This document shows, one piece after another, positions 38,385-48,492 of a DNA stretch of 64,000 bases (position 1 is the stretch's first letter; the number at the start of each line of letters is the position of its first letter). The notes beneath the pieces are model-generated. The model ran no database searches, was not told the origin of the DNA, and was given only the letters and a program-made list of their open reading frames with translations. Position numbers and translations under genes: made by a program. Source of the stretch: an uncultured Clostridia bacterium (GTDB lineage Bacteria; Bacillota; Clostridia; TANB77; CAG-508); the NCBI GenBank assembly GCA_947589015.1, contig CANPZF010000008.1:1-64000 (forward strand), read 5' to 3'.

Positions 38385-39926
38385 ATGATTAGTAAACTTT
38401 TATCAAAAATAACCATAATAATGAATGTAATCAAATTAAGAGAAATTTTTTATACTATTTTATATATGTCAGTATTTGCAATTATTGTTGGACTTGTAAT
38501 TTATTTAATACAAGAATTATTAGACAAAAGGATATCACCAAAATGGAAATTAGCAATGTGGACCTTATTTATTTTTTCTTTAATTATTCCTATAAACACC
38601 AGTAATCAATATGAAAGTAGAAATTTAATACTATCCACATTAAGACCAATACAAGAAATTTCATTTAGGCAAGAAGTTGACGATAAAAAGGCAGAATACG
38701 AAAATTATATTCAAAGAGAAGACACAACATTTTCCGAATATAAAATAGTTAGAGGAAATTTGTATATTGCGTATGCAAAATATATTATTTTTGACTTTGC
38801 ATTGCCATGTATATGGTGTATAGGAGTAATATTAATATTTATTAGAAAAACAATAGCGGTTATAGGAATTAATCTAAGAATAAAAAATGAAGGAATAGAG
38901 GATAAAAGATTAAATAAAATTTTAGAACAATGTAAAAAAACGTTAAATATAAAAGCAAAAATAAGATTAGTGAATTTAGAAAAAGCTGTATCTCCTTCAA
39001 TATATGGAATTATAAAAACAAAGGTATTAATTAATAAAAATATAATAGAAGAAAAAACAGACGATGAAATTAGGTATATGTTTTTACATGAATTATCACA
39101 TAAAAAAGGTAAAGATTTGATATTAAATTTTGTATTAAATATTATAAAAACAATACATTATTTTAATCCATTTTGCTATATATTTTTTAAAAGAATAAGA
39201 CAAGATATAGAATTAAAAGCAGATTCTATAGCACTTAAAACGTTAAAACCAGAAGAGAATAAACAATATGCAATGACAATAATAAATGAATTAGCAAGTA
39301 GAGTATATAAAAGCTATGAAGTGGAAGTATTACAACTAATAGGCATAGAAGGAGGAATAGAAAGAAGAATTTACATGATAAAATACTTTCCTCAATTTAA
39401 ACAAAGAACAATAAGAATTGCTATTATATGTTTATTTTTAATTGGTTCTATAGGAACAATCTTTTTAGTTGGAAAGTATGTAAGAATAGAAAAAGATGAA
39501 TTTTCTTTTGACTATAAAAGTGTAATACCATATCAAACAAAATATGTAGGAGACTTTGAAAAAGTAAAGACGCTAACAAAGAAACTTGCTATGGGAAGCT
39601 ATGTAGGTTCAATTAAAACACAAGAAATAGAAGGAAAATACTATTTATATGTAAGTTATTTTTCATATAACATAGAAAAAGCAAATCAATTTTTTAGTAA
39701 ATTTAATAGTTTCACAGAAGAAAAGCAGGAACAAATTTTAAGAAAAAATGCATTAGCATTACTTAGTTTAGTAGATAATTTATATGCTGTACAATTTAGA
39801 TTTGAAATCCCTGATAGTACATTACCTAGTAATAAAGTAATATATCAAAAAGAATTTAATAGAGATGAGTTAGAAAAATATTATAATGTAGATTTACGAA
39901 CTTATAAGTACAATCCACAAAGTTAG
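38385..39926 (+). CDS. M56 (BlaR1/MecR1-like) membrane metalloprotease with DUF4825-like sensor
   Basis: A 513-residue polytopic protein: N-terminal membrane spans, a cytosolic zinc protease with HELSHKKGKD, a last span at about residue 350, then an extracellular part. That part (YQTKYVGDFEKVKTLTKKL) resembles DUF4825 rather than the penicillin-binding sensor of true BlaR1, so the signal may not be a beta-lactam. On activation it would inactivate the repressor encoded just upstream. The start at 38385 depends on the hairpin module; ATG 38403 is an alternative. Confidence 0.82.
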   Translation: MISKLLSKITIIMNVIKLREIFYTILYMSVFAIIVGLVIYLIQELLDKRISPKWKLAMWTLFIFSLIIPINTSNQYESRNLILSTLRPIQEISFRQEVDDKKAEYENYIQREDTTFSEYKIVRGNLYIAYAKYIIFDFALPCIWCIGVILIFIRKTIAVIGINLRIKNEGIEDKRLNKILEQCKKTLNIKAKIRLVNLEKAVSPSIYGIIKTKVLINKNIIEEKTDDEIRYMFLHELSHKKGKDLILNFVLNIIKTIHYFNPFCYIFFKRIRQDIELKADSIALKTLKPEENKQYAMTIINELASRVYKSYEVEVLQLIGIEGGIERRIYMIKYFPQFKQRTIRIAIICLFLIGSIGTIFLVGKYVRIEKDEFSFDYKSVIPYQTKYVGDFEKVKTLTKKLAMGSYVGSIKTQEIEGKYYLYVSYFSYNIEKANQFFSKFNSFTEEKQEQILRKNALALLSLVDNLYAVQFRFEIPDSTLPSNKVIYQKEFNRDELEKYYNVDLRTYKYNPQS

Positions 39927-39940
39927 AGAGGACTAAAGTC

Positions 39941-40504
39941 ATGAAAAAATATAAGAAAATAATTATCACTATAATTCTAACAATTACTTTAATTATTGGT
40001 GGTATTGTGAGTTTAGTTATAATGGACAGAAATGAGCAAAAGAGAATAATAGATAAAGATGAAGCAGAATATGGCAGAGAATACCAAAAACTATCACAAG
40101 TAATACCATCTTATAATATGAAACCAGATAGAATTATATACAAACCAAAAGAAAAAGATTATTTTTATGTCATTGAACCACAAGAAGAAGAATATGAACA
40201 TCTTTTAGAAGTAATTGAAGATAGAATGGTATATTCCCATGCAGAGAGCCTTTTGAATGACTTTAAGACAGAATCATTTGATAGAATAATGTCTTCAGGT
40301 AAAAATTATATAATTTTAGATTATAATAAAGAAAGATATGAAAATGTGGCATTATATGACGAAATGGCATCAAGACCTATTGTATATAAACTAAAAGATG
40401 AAAATAGATGTAAAAGGTTAATATCATATGTTACACAGTTTAGAAAAAGATATTCATTAGAAGAATTACAAAAAATAATAAATAAAAAAGAATTTGATGT
40501 ATAA
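39941..40504 (+). CDS. Membrane-anchored protein of unknown function
   Basis: 187 residues with one N-terminal membrane span (about residues 7-27) and an outside domain rich in E, Y and K. I recognise no family. It follows the M56 gene by 14 bases, with a GAGAGGAC site, and so belongs to the same operon. A role in the same stress response is inference. Confidence 0.65.
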   Translation: MKKYKKIIITIILTITLIIGGIVSLVIMDRNEQKRIIDKDEAEYGREYQKLSQVIPSYNMKPDRIIYKPKEKDYFYVIEPQEEEYEHLLEVIEDRMVYSHAESLLNDFKTESFDRIMSSGKNYIILDYNKERYENVALYDEMASRPIVYKLKDENRCKRLISYVTQFRKRYSLEELQKIINKKEFDV

Positions 40505-40553
40505 TAAAAAAGTGATATAATATAGAAAAATCTTAATAAGAAGGAATATATAT

Positions 40554-41751
40554 ATGAAAAAAATAGCAATATCAATAATTATATTTTTTATTATAATAAC
40601 ATCTATTATGCAAAATCTAGTTAAAGCAGAGGACAATAAAGTAGAGCCAGAAAGTACCACATATGAAATTTCTAAAATAGGAATGACAATAAAAATACCT
40701 AGTAATTTTTATGATATTATACAAGGACTAGAAAAAAATGATGAAAAGGTAAGCGAATATCAAGGTGCAAAGCAAAATTTAAAAAAGATGGGAATTATGT
40801 TAAATGCAGTTGAAAGCTTAGATGAAAATTCTACAGAAGAGATAATAGTTGTAGTATCAAAAAATAATATTACAACTCAATTAGTAGATATAGATAATAT
40901 ACCAGAAGAACAAATGGAAAAGTTTAGTAATAGCTTTTTTGAAACAATAAAACAGCAAGCTACAGGGTTAGAATTAATAGAAGAAAAAGTGATAGATACT
41001 GGTAATGGAAATAAATATATGGCAGTAACAACAAAATCTAGTATAGAACAAAATACAATAAATACAGTTACTTATTATACGATAAAGAACCAGTTATTAA
41101 TAGGTATAACAAATAAATATTTAAATAAAGAGATAGATACTCAAAAAGTACGGAAGTATAATAGAAAGTATTAATTTTACACCAGTACAAATACAAGAAA
41201 TACCAGAATTATCTTTTAGTACAATTTTATGTGTCGAAATAGTAATAATAGTGGTTATATCGATTATTTGTATAATAAAAGTGCAAAAAAGCAAAAACAA
41301 AAAAGTAGAATTAACAGATAAACAAAAAAAGAAATATGCTAAAATAAACGGATTTTTGATGATATATATTTTAACAGTTATTTATAATATTATTTTAAGA
41401 GCAGTACTAGTATCTACAGCAACAAACATAGAAGATATGTTAACGAGAAGAATTGTAATTATACAAGGACTATCTAATATGGTTATGCTTATATGGATAT
41501 CGGTATTAATATATAGGAGAAAAAGTAATTCTCAGAATAATATTATAAAATTGATAATAGCAACAGGAATTATAAATACAGTATCGCCGATTGTTCAAGC
41601 TATTTATACATTTTTTACATCAAATATTGGAGATACAAATAACTATTATGTGCAAGCTATAAACATTATAACAGTCACAATTTTATCAACAATAATATGG
41701 ACATCATATTTTAAAGTTTCTAAAAGAGTAAAATTTTATTTTGACAGTTAA
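40554..41751 (+). CDS. Exported/membrane protein of unknown function, read through a +1 shift at CGG
   Basis: The ORF track lists two pieces (40554-41174 and 41251-41751). They are one gene: CGG at 41151-41153 breaks the frame, and skipping its C continues V-GSIIESINFTPVQIQEIPEL into the second piece. The joined protein is about 398 residues: a signal peptide ending about residue 25, an outside domain of about 190 residues ending like a lipoprotein-type stress domain, then about four or five membrane spans. No named family is recognised. It stands between the M56 gene and the PBP in the same direction. A TATAAT-like sequence at about 40515 may give it its own promoter. Confidence 0.78.
41151..41153 (+). 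other. CGG +1 frameshift site in the membrane protein gene
   Basis: Zero frame GTA CGG AAG ends at TAA 41172. GTA C GGA AGT leads into the 41251-41751 ORF without a gap. Confidence 0.75.
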
Positions 41752-41756
41752 TAAAA

Positions 41757-41930
41757 GGTTGCCAATGGGGACGTTCTTAAATGGCCAAATGAGTTGCCAA
41801 TAGGGACGTTCTTAAATGGCAACTTATAAAAATAAGATATTACTACAGTATTTATTAATATAAGTTGCCATTTAAGAACGTCCCTATTGGCAACTCATTT
41901 GGCCATTTAAGAACGTCCCCATTGGCAACC
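41757..41930. repeat. REP/BIME-like perfect palindrome upstream of the PBP gene
   Basis: The arms 41757-41827 and 41860-41930 are perfect 71-base inverted repeats, each with two REP-like units (core GGGACGTTCTT between TTGCCAAT and TGGC). It starts six bases after the previous stop and ends 32 bases before the PBP start. It is a sister of the palindrome at 23001-23166. Confidence 0.88.
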
Positions 41931-41962
41931 TGGGTAATGTTTTAAAATCTAAGGAGGAAGAA

Positions 41963-43993
41963 ATGAAAAATAAAAAAGGAATAATTATCATATTAATTTT
42001 ATTAATAATTACTATTACAATTATTGCAACAATATGTGTTATAAAAAATGCACCAAAACCAGAAGAAGTATTAAATAGTTATATAGACAATTTAAATAGC
42101 AAGAATTATGAAGCAATATATGAATTACTAAGTAACTCAAGCAAAAGTACATATTCTAAAGAAGATTTTATAACAAGAAATGAAAATATACATGAAGGTA
42201 TTGAGGCATTTAATATAAAAGTTTCTGAAATAAATGTTGAAAAACAGAATAATAAAATAGAAATAAAATATAAACAAAGTATGAACACTGTAGCTGGAAA
42301 TATTGAATTTTCAAATACAATGGATGTAGTAAAAGAAGACAAACAATATAAAATAAATTGGAATTCAAGTTTAATTTATCCGGATTTAAAGGATGATTAT
42401 AAGTTAAGAGTGAAAACTTTAAAAGGAAAAAGAGGTGCAATTTTAGACAAGAATGGCAATGAATTAGCTTATGATGGAACAATATCATCAGTAGGGATAG
42501 TTCCAGGAAAGTTAGGAGAGAATAGAGAAAGCAATATACAAAAAATAGCACAATTATTAGAAATTTCAACAGATTATATAAATACACAACTAGGAGCATC
42601 TTATGTAAAAGACGATACATTTGTGCCAATAAAAAAGATATCAAAAACAAATGAAACATTGAAGACAAGTTTACTGCAAATACCAGGAATCATGATAAAT
42701 GATGCGGAAGGAAGAGTTTATACTTTAGGAGAAGAAGCAGCACATTTAATAGGATATGTACAAAATATAAATGCAGAAGAATTAGAAAAAAAGCAAGATG
42801 CAGGATATAATGCAAATAGTTTAATAGGAAAAACAGGATTAGAAGCAGTATATGAAGACAGATTAAAAGCAACAGATGGAGTTAAAATATATTTAGAAGA
42901 CCAAGAAGGAAATATGGTAAAACAAATAGCAATGCAAGAGCAGAAAAATGGAGAAGATATAACTTTAACAATAGATAGTAATATTCAAAAACAATTATAT
43001 AATGAACTAAAAAATGATAAAGGACTATTTGTTGTAATGCAACCACAAACTGGTAAATTATTAGCACTAGTTAGTACACCTTCTTATAATTCAAACGATT
43101 TTACACTAGGTATGACAAATGAAAAATGGGAAAGTTTAAATAATGATAAAAATAAACCGTTATTTAATAGGTTTATCCAAAGCTATTGTCCAGGTTCAAC
43201 TTTTAAGCCAATAACAGGAGCAATAGGATTAACAACAGAAAAATTATCAGCAGATGAAGAATTGAACTATACAGGAACAAGATGGCAAAAAGATAGCAGT
43301 TGGGGAGATTATAGTATTACAACATTAACAGCATATTCAGGAAAGAAAAACTTGCTAAATGGAATGATACATTCTGATAATATCTATTTTGCACAAGCAG
43401 CACTAAAAATAGGGAGTAGTGCATTTACAGAAGGATTAAGAAAAATAGGATTTGGAGAAAATATAGATTTTCCGCTTAGTTTAACAAAATCTCAATTTAG
43501 TAATAGTGATACTATAGAAAATGAAGGAAAATTAGCAAATTCTGGATATGGACAAGGGGATATATTAGTGAATCCAATTCATATGGCATCTATTTATTCA
43601 GCATTTGCAAATGATGGAAATATGGTAAAACCAATAATAGAAGAAAATCAAGATATTGAAATATTAAAACAAAATGTATTTTCAAAAGAGGCAGTAGATA
43701 TAATAAAACAAGCATTGATACAAGTGGTAGAAAATCCAGAAGGAACAGCTAATGATATGAAAATAAGTGGGAAAACGATTGCAGGTAAAACAGGAACGGC
43801 AGAATTAAAAAAATCAAGAGATGACACAGAAAGTGGAACTCTAGGCTGGTTTAACTGTTTTACTATAGAAGATGACGAGAACAAAAATTTATTAGTGATT
43901 AGTATGGTTGAGAATATCCAAGATAATAGAGATGGTGGAAGTCATTACTTAATTCCTAAAATAAAAAAATTGCTTATAAATTCTTATAAATAG
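41963..43993 (+). CDS. MecA-like class B penicillin-binding protein
   Basis: A 676-residue D,D-transpeptidase that cross-links peptidoglycan outside the membrane. It has one N-terminal anchor (about residues 5-26). A MecA_N-type NTF2-like domain follows (about 30-135, SYIDNLNSKNYEAIYELL), then a dimerisation domain and the transpeptidase. The catalytic serine is S412 in GSTFKP, SDN is in MIHSDNIYFA and KTG in AGKTGTAEL. This domain order is that of MecA/PbpX-type low-affinity PBPs. With the BlaI-like and M56 genes just upstream it forms a mecI/mecR1/mecA-like locus. It starts at ATG 41963 after AAGGAGG. Confidence 0.92.
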   Translation: MKNKKGIIIILILLIITITIIATICVIKNAPKPEEVLNSYIDNLNSKNYEAIYELLSNSSKSTYSKEDFITRNENIHEGIEAFNIKVSEINVEKQNNKIEIKYKQSMNTVAGNIEFSNTMDVVKEDKQYKINWNSSLIYPDLKDDYKLRVKTLKGKRGAILDKNGNELAYDGTISSVGIVPGKLGENRESNIQKIAQLLEISTDYINTQLGASYVKDDTFVPIKKISKTNETLKTSLLQIPGIMINDAEGRVYTLGEEAAHLIGYVQNINAEELEKKQDAGYNANSLIGKTGLEAVYEDRLKATDGVKIYLEDQEGNMVKQIAMQEQKNGEDITLTIDSNIQKQLYNELKNDKGLFVVMQPQTGKLLALVSTPSYNSNDFTLGMTNEKWESLNNDKNKPLFNRFIQSYCPGSTFKPITGAIGLTTEKLSADEELNYTGTRWQKDSSWGDYSITTLTAYSGKKNLLNGMIHSDNIYFAQAALKIGSSAFTEGLRKIGFGENIDFPLSLTKSQFSNSDTIENEGKLANSGYGQGDILVNPIHMASIYSAFANDGNMVKPIIEENQDIEILKQNVFSKEAVDIIKQALIQVVENPEGTANDMKISGKTIAGKTGTAELKKSRDDTESGTLGWFNCFTIEDDENKNLLVISMVENIQDNRDGGSHYLIPKIKKLLINSYK

Positions 43994-44150
43994 TTACAAG
44001 ATAATGATTTGAAAATTAGCTATGAAAATGCTTATATATTAATATATTTTGTCAAAACATATCTGGGGTGTAACAATCTGGGTCTTGACTGCAAATATTA
44101 ATATATAAGCATTTTCGCATATTCTAAATTTGTAACCATTATCCTGTAAC
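43993..44150 (+). repeat. 158-base hairpin repeat, copy A
   Basis: Begins at the last base of the PBP stop codon and ends CTGTAAC. Outer GTTAC/GTAAC ends, a long arm ATGCTTATATATTAATAT with its complement, and a conserved inner part (TATCTGGGGTGTAACAATC) closed by GTCAA/TTGAC. The same sequence recurs at 46640-46797 and 53514-53668 in the same orientation, each just after a gene. Confidence 0.85.
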
Positions 44151-44227
44151 ATAAATAACAAATATAGAAAAGAAGGTATTGACTTATAGCCTGATTTATG
44201 AGATAAATATAACATAGGAGGTATACT

Positions 44228-45109
44228 ATGGAAAAATCAAAAGTATATTTTACAAAGGAGATTACTCCAGAAAGTTTAATTAAAATTTATGAAAAGGTTG
44301 GAAAAGAACTAACAGGAAAAGTAGCAATAAAAATATCAACAGGAGAGCCAGGTGGACATAACTTTTTAAACCCTAATTTAATAAAAGATTTGGTACAAAA
44401 ATTAAATGGAACAATAGTAGAATGTAATACAGCATATGAAGGAAGAAGAAATACTACACAAGAACATTGGAAAGCAATTAGAGAACATGGATTTATGGAT
44501 ATTGCAAAAGTAGATATTATGGATGAAGAAGGAGATATGCCAATTCCAGTAAAAAATGGAACACATTTAAAAGAAAATTATGTAGGAATACATTTAAAAA
44601 ATTATGATTCAATGTTGATGTTGTCACATTTTAAAGGACATGCGATGGGAGGATTTGGAGGAGCACTAAAAAATATGTCAATAGGAGTAGCTTCATCAGA
44701 AGGTAAATCATGGATTCACACAGCTGGAAAAACAAGAAAACCAGCTGAATTATGGACCAATTTGCCAGAACAAGATTCTTTCTTAGAATCAATGGCAGAA
44801 GCAGATGAATCAGTTATTAACTATATGAATGGAAATATTGTGTATATTAATGTTATTAATAATCTTTCTATTGACTGTGATTGTGATAGTAATCCAGAAG
44901 CACCTTGTATGGCAGACATTGGAATAACTGCATCTGTTGATCCAGTTGCATGTGATAAAGCAAGTTTAGATTTTATATATAATTCTAATGATAATGGAAG
45001 AGACCATTTTATTGAAAGAGTAGAATCAAGACATGGAATTCATACAATTGAACATGCAGAAGAATTGGGCATAGGAACAACTAATTATGAATTGATAAAT
45101 TTGGATTAA
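44228..45109 (+). CDS. DUF362 domain protein
   Basis: A 293-residue protein with the DUF362 core: VAIKISTGEPGGHNFL, SHFKGHAMGGFGGALKNMSIG and the cysteine cluster CDCDSNPEAPC then DPVACDKASLD. Many relatives carry a C-terminal ferredoxin domain, and this one does not. The biochemical role of the family is not established. The ATG follows AGGAGG, and a terminator lies just after the gene. Confidence 0.85.
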   Translation: MEKSKVYFTKEITPESLIKIYEKVGKELTGKVAIKISTGEPGGHNFLNPNLIKDLVQKLNGTIVECNTAYEGRRNTTQEHWKAIREHGFMDIAKVDIMDEEGDMPIPVKNGTHLKENYVGIHLKNYDSMLMLSHFKGHAMGGFGGALKNMSIGVASSEGKSWIHTAGKTRKPAELWTNLPEQDSFLESMAEADESVINYMNGNIVYINVINNLSIDCDCDSNPEAPCMADIGITASVDPVACDKASLDFIYNSNDNGRDHFIERVESRHGIHTIEHAEELGIGTTNYELINLD

Positions 45110-45135
45110 AATGATATAAAAAACAGATACATATG

Positions 45136-45168
45136 AAAATCAATCAGAAATGGTTGATTTTTTCTTTA
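45136..45168 (+). terminator. Intrinsic terminator after the DUF362 gene
   Basis: AAAATCAA and TTGATTTT form a stem around TCAGAAATGG, followed by T-rich sequence. A nearly identical terminator follows tRNA-Leu. Confidence 0.7.
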
Positions 45169-45335
45169 TACAGGTTTATTATTTATGATAATAATTTTTT
45201 TAAAACAGAATAGGTATAAATATATAAAATATCTAAATTGGAAGAAATGATTAATAATAAAATAAAAATGAAAATTCAAGAATATTAAGTTATGTAAATT
45301 CTGAACTAGAGAAAAAATATTAAGAGGTAAATAGT

Positions 45336-45929
45336 ATGAAAAAAGTATATATTGTATTAACACACACAGGAACTACATTATCAAAAATTATAAAAAGTTA
45401 TACTAAAGATGAATTTTCACATGTTTCAATTTCATTAGATGAAAAACTAAATGAAATGTACAGTTTCGGTAGACTTCATCCATATAACCCTTTTTGGGCT
45501 GGTTTTGTACATGAGGCTATTAATAAAGGAACATTTAAAAGATTTTCAAACACAAAAGCAAGAATATATTCTTTAGGAGTAACTGAAAAGCAATATGAAA
45601 GTATAAAAGATAATATAGAACAAATAAAAAATGAAAATTATAAATTTAATATATTAGGATTAATAGCGGTAGGATTTAGAAAAAAGATATCAATGAAAAA
45701 ATCATTTTATTGTGCAGAATTTATTAAGTATATAATAGAAAAAGCAGAGATACGAAATAATTTACCATATATAGTAAAACCAGAAGATTTTAAAAAATTG
45801 AATGAAATAGAAGAATTATACAATGGACTTTTAAAAGACTATACATATAGAAAAATTGTTAAAAAAGAATTATTAAAAAATAAAATATCAGCCTATGATA
45901 TTGAAATGAAAGAAAAAATAAATTATTAA
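45336..45929 (+). CDS. Permuted papain-like (YiiX/NlpC-P60 type) hydrolase
   Basis: A 197-residue cytosolic protein. The N-terminal block YIVLTHTGTTLSKIIK is followed by the histidine in FSHVSISLDE. The likely nucleophile is the cysteine in SFYCAEFIKYI, after the histidine as in permuted papain folds. Family members act as amidases or thioesterases on cell-wall or lipid substrates. It begins at ATG 45336 with AAGAGG and precedes the next gene by 10 bases. Confidence 0.72.
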   Translation: MKKVYIVLTHTGTTLSKIIKSYTKDEFSHVSISLDEKLNEMYSFGRLHPYNPFWAGFVHEAINKGTFKRFSNTKARIYSLGVTEKQYESIKDNIEQIKNENYKFNILGLIAVGFRKKISMKKSFYCAEFIKYIIEKAEIRNNLPYIVKPEDFKKLNEIEELYNGLLKDYTYRKIVKKELLKNKISAYDIEMKEKINY

Positions 45930-45939
45930 GGAGAACAAA

Positions 45940-46605
45940 TTGAATATTGAAAAAACACTAAAAAATATTGAACAATTAAATGAAAAATATATAGCAAATA
46001 ATCACAATGGGATAAAAACGTCAGAAGATGAAAATTATAAAATAATAAAAGGAGTTCAACCTATAATTTTATCTGCACCTCATGCAGTAAGACAAAATAC
46101 AATAAATAAAATTAAAGCAGCAGAAAGATATACGGGTGCTATTGTAGAATACTTATGTGAAAAAATCGGAACTAATGGAATAGTGAGAACGTGTAATTTT
46201 GGGGATAATCCTAACAGTGAAAACGAAGGATATGGATTAAAATACAAAGAAGCAATTTTACAATTAATAGAAGATAAAAATATAAAATGTTTAATAGATT
46301 TTCATGGATGTAAAGACACATATGGATTCGATTTTGATATAGGAACTAATAATAAAAAAAATATAAATAATATGGATGATTATTTAAAAATAATTCAAAA
46401 TGGATTGGGAAAAATAGGAATAGTAACTATAGATAATCATTTTAAAGCTACTAAAGAGGAGGTCATTTGCAATTATGTAAGTCGTCATTCAAAAATTGCT
46501 TGCTTTCAAATTGAAATAAGTAAAAAAATTAGATTAAATAAACAATCAATGATTAACTTATTACAACAGTTAGAGATTATAATCAAAGATTTATGCAAGT
46601 ATTAG
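45940..46605 (+). CDS. N-formylglutamate amidohydrolase-like protein
   Basis: A 221-residue protein with the zinc-hydrolase pattern of the FGase family: LSAPHAVRQN (metal histidine), ERYTGAIVEYL and LIDFHGCKD (second histidine). Its substrate need not be N-formylglutamate; small FGase-like proteins of unknown use are common. It starts with TTG 45940 after AAGGAG, ten bases after the previous gene. A 158-base repeat copy follows. Confidence 0.72.
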   Translation: MNIEKTLKNIEQLNEKYIANNHNGIKTSEDENYKIIKGVQPIILSAPHAVRQNTINKIKAAERYTGAIVEYLCEKIGTNGIVRTCNFGDNPNSENEGYGLKYKEAILQLIEDKNIKCLIDFHGCKDTYGFDFDIGTNNKKNINNMDDYLKIIQNGLGKIGIVTIDNHFKATKEEVICNYVSRHSKIACFQIEISKKIRLNKQSMINLLQQLEIIIKDLCKY

Positions 46606-46639
46606 ATTTCTCTATTGATAACAAAGAATTTCAAAAAAA

Positions 46640-46797
46640 GTTACAGGACAATGGTTTAAAAATTAGCTATGAAAATGCTTATATATTAATATATTTTGTC
46701 AAAACATATCTGGGGTGTAACAATCCGGGTCTTGACTGCAAATATTAATATATAAGCATTTTCACATATTTTAAGTTTATAATCATTATCCTGTAAC
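46640..46797 (+). repeat. 158-base hairpin repeat, copy B
   Basis: Outer GTTACAGGACAATG pairs with CATTATCCTGTAAC, showing the whole copy folds as one long hairpin. It is nearly identical to copies A and C inside. Confidence 0.85.
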
Positions 46798-46825
46798 AAA
46801 AAAATAAAACTTCAAAAAAATATTG

Positions 46826-46854
46826 TAGACATTTTACATATTTTATGATAATAT
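46826..46854 (+). promoter_or_regulatory. Promoter of metG
   Basis: TAGACA at 46826-46831 and TAATAT at 46849-46854 are 17 bases apart. The same two hexamers with the same spacing precede tRNA-Leu, also just after a 158-base repeat copy. Confidence 0.6.
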
Positions 46855-46888
46855 AATCAAAAATATATTTAAAAATCGGGAGATGAAT

Positions 46889-48472
46889 ATGTTGAACAAT
46901 AAATTTTACGTAACCACACCAATATATTATCCTAGTGGAAGATTTCATATAGGGACTGCATATACAACAGTTTTAGCAGATAGCATAAAGAGATATCATA
47001 AGCTAAAAGGCGAAGACACTTATATGCTAACAGGAACTGATGAACATGGCCAAAAAATACAAGAGGTTGCCAAGAAAAATGGGCAAACTCCAAAAGAATA
47101 TGTAGACAAAATGGCAAATGTTGCAAAAGAATTATGGGCTAAAATGGATATACAATATGATGATTATATTCAAACAACAGAAACGAGACATGAAAAGGTA
47201 GTACAAAAAATATTTGAAAAATTTAAAGAACAAGGAGATATTTATAAGGGAGAATATGAAGGACTTTACTGTGTACCATGTGAAACATATTTTACGCAAA
47301 CGCAACTAGTTAATGGAAAATGTCCTGACTGTGGTAGAGATGTAATACCAATGAAAGAAGAAGCTTATTTTTTCAATATGAAAAAATATACAGACAAATT
47401 ATTAAAATATTATGAGGAAAATCCCGATTTTATAAAACCAGATTACAGAAAAAATGAGATGATTAATAATTTTATAAAACCAGGGCTAGAAGACTTATGT
47501 GTAACGAGGACAACTTTTGATTGGGGAATAAAAGTACCATCAGATCCAAAGCATGTTGTATATGTGTGGTTAGATGCTTTAGTAAATTATTTATCAGCTT
47601 TAAACTATTTATCAGATGAAGATGATACATTAATGAAAAAATACTGGCCAGCAGATTTACAAATAGTTGGAAAAGATATTGCGAGATTTCATCTAATATA
47701 TTGGCCTATATTTTTAATGGCATTAGATTTACCATTACCAAAAACAATATTAGTACACAATTGGATTATGATGAAAGATGGTAAAATGTCAAAATCTAAA
47801 GGAAATGTAATTTATCCTGAAACTCTATTAGATAGATATGGACTAGATGCAGTAAGGTACTTTTTATTAAGAGAAATGCCAGTAGCACAAGACGGTATAT
47901 TTTCACCAGAACAATTTGTAGAAAGATACAATTTTGATTTATGCAATGATTTAAGTAATTTATTAAATAGAACAATATCTATGGTTAATAAATATTTTGA
48001 TGGTAATGTTCCTAATTATAACGGAACAATCAATGAGGTAGATAAAGAATTAGAAGAATTTACAAATAAGCAGATAGACAATTTTGAAATGAAATTAAAT
48101 AATTATGAAATAGCTAATGCACTTCAAGAAATATGGACATTAATTTCTAGAACTAATAAATATATAGATGAAACAATGCCATGGTCATTAGCAAAAGAAG
48201 AAAAGACAGAACAACTTAAATCAGTTATGTATCATTTAATAGAAAATTTAAGAAAAATTGCTATATTAATAAGTCCATTTATGAGTAGCACGGCAAACAA
48301 GATTTTTAAACAAATAGGAATTGAAAAAAATGAGTTAAAATTGTGGTATAGTTTAAAAAATTATGATAAAATTGAAAATGTAAAAACGATACAAAAGGGC
48401 GAACCAATATTTATGAGATTAAATAAAGAAGAAGAAATAGCATATATTCAAGATGCTATGAACAATAAATAA
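46889..48472 (+). CDS. metG: Methionyl-tRNA synthetase
   Basis: Charges tRNA-Met. The 527-residue class I enzyme has YYPSGRFHIGTAYT (HIGH-like), a CVPC..CPDC zinc knuckle, WLDALVNYLSAL and the KMSKSKGN signature at about residue 300. It lacks the C-terminal tRNA-binding domain found in longer bacterial versions. ATG 46889 gives better spacing from GGGAG than ATG 46883. Confidence 0.95.
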   Translation: MLNNKFYVTTPIYYPSGRFHIGTAYTTVLADSIKRYHKLKGEDTYMLTGTDEHGQKIQEVAKKNGQTPKEYVDKMANVAKELWAKMDIQYDDYIQTTETRHEKVVQKIFEKFKEQGDIYKGEYEGLYCVPCETYFTQTQLVNGKCPDCGRDVIPMKEEAYFFNMKKYTDKLLKYYEENPDFIKPDYRKNEMINNFIKPGLEDLCVTRTTFDWGIKVPSDPKHVVYVWLDALVNYLSALNYLSDEDDTLMKKYWPADLQIVGKDIARFHLIYWPIFLMALDLPLPKTILVHNWIMMKDGKMSKSKGNVIYPETLLDRYGLDAVRYFLLREMPVAQDGIFSPEQFVERYNFDLCNDLSNLLNRTISMVNKYFDGNVPNYNGTINEVDKELEEFTNKQIDNFEMKLNNYEIANALQEIWTLISRTNKYIDETMPWSLAKEEKTEQLKSVMYHLIENLRKIAILISPFMSSTANKIFKQIGIEKNELKLWYSLKNYDKIENVKTIQKGEPIFMRLNKEEEIAYIQDAMNNK

Positions 48473-48492
48473 AACGAAAGAAGGAATATTTT

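Noticed and set aside
38385-39926. True beta-lactam sensor BlaR1
   Set aside because: The outside domain lacks the penicillin-binding SxxK/KTG motifs; it resembles DUF4825.
43993-44150. Tandem repeats or rRNA fragment
   Set aside because: The copies are single, dispersed and hairpin-shaped; they show no rRNA features.
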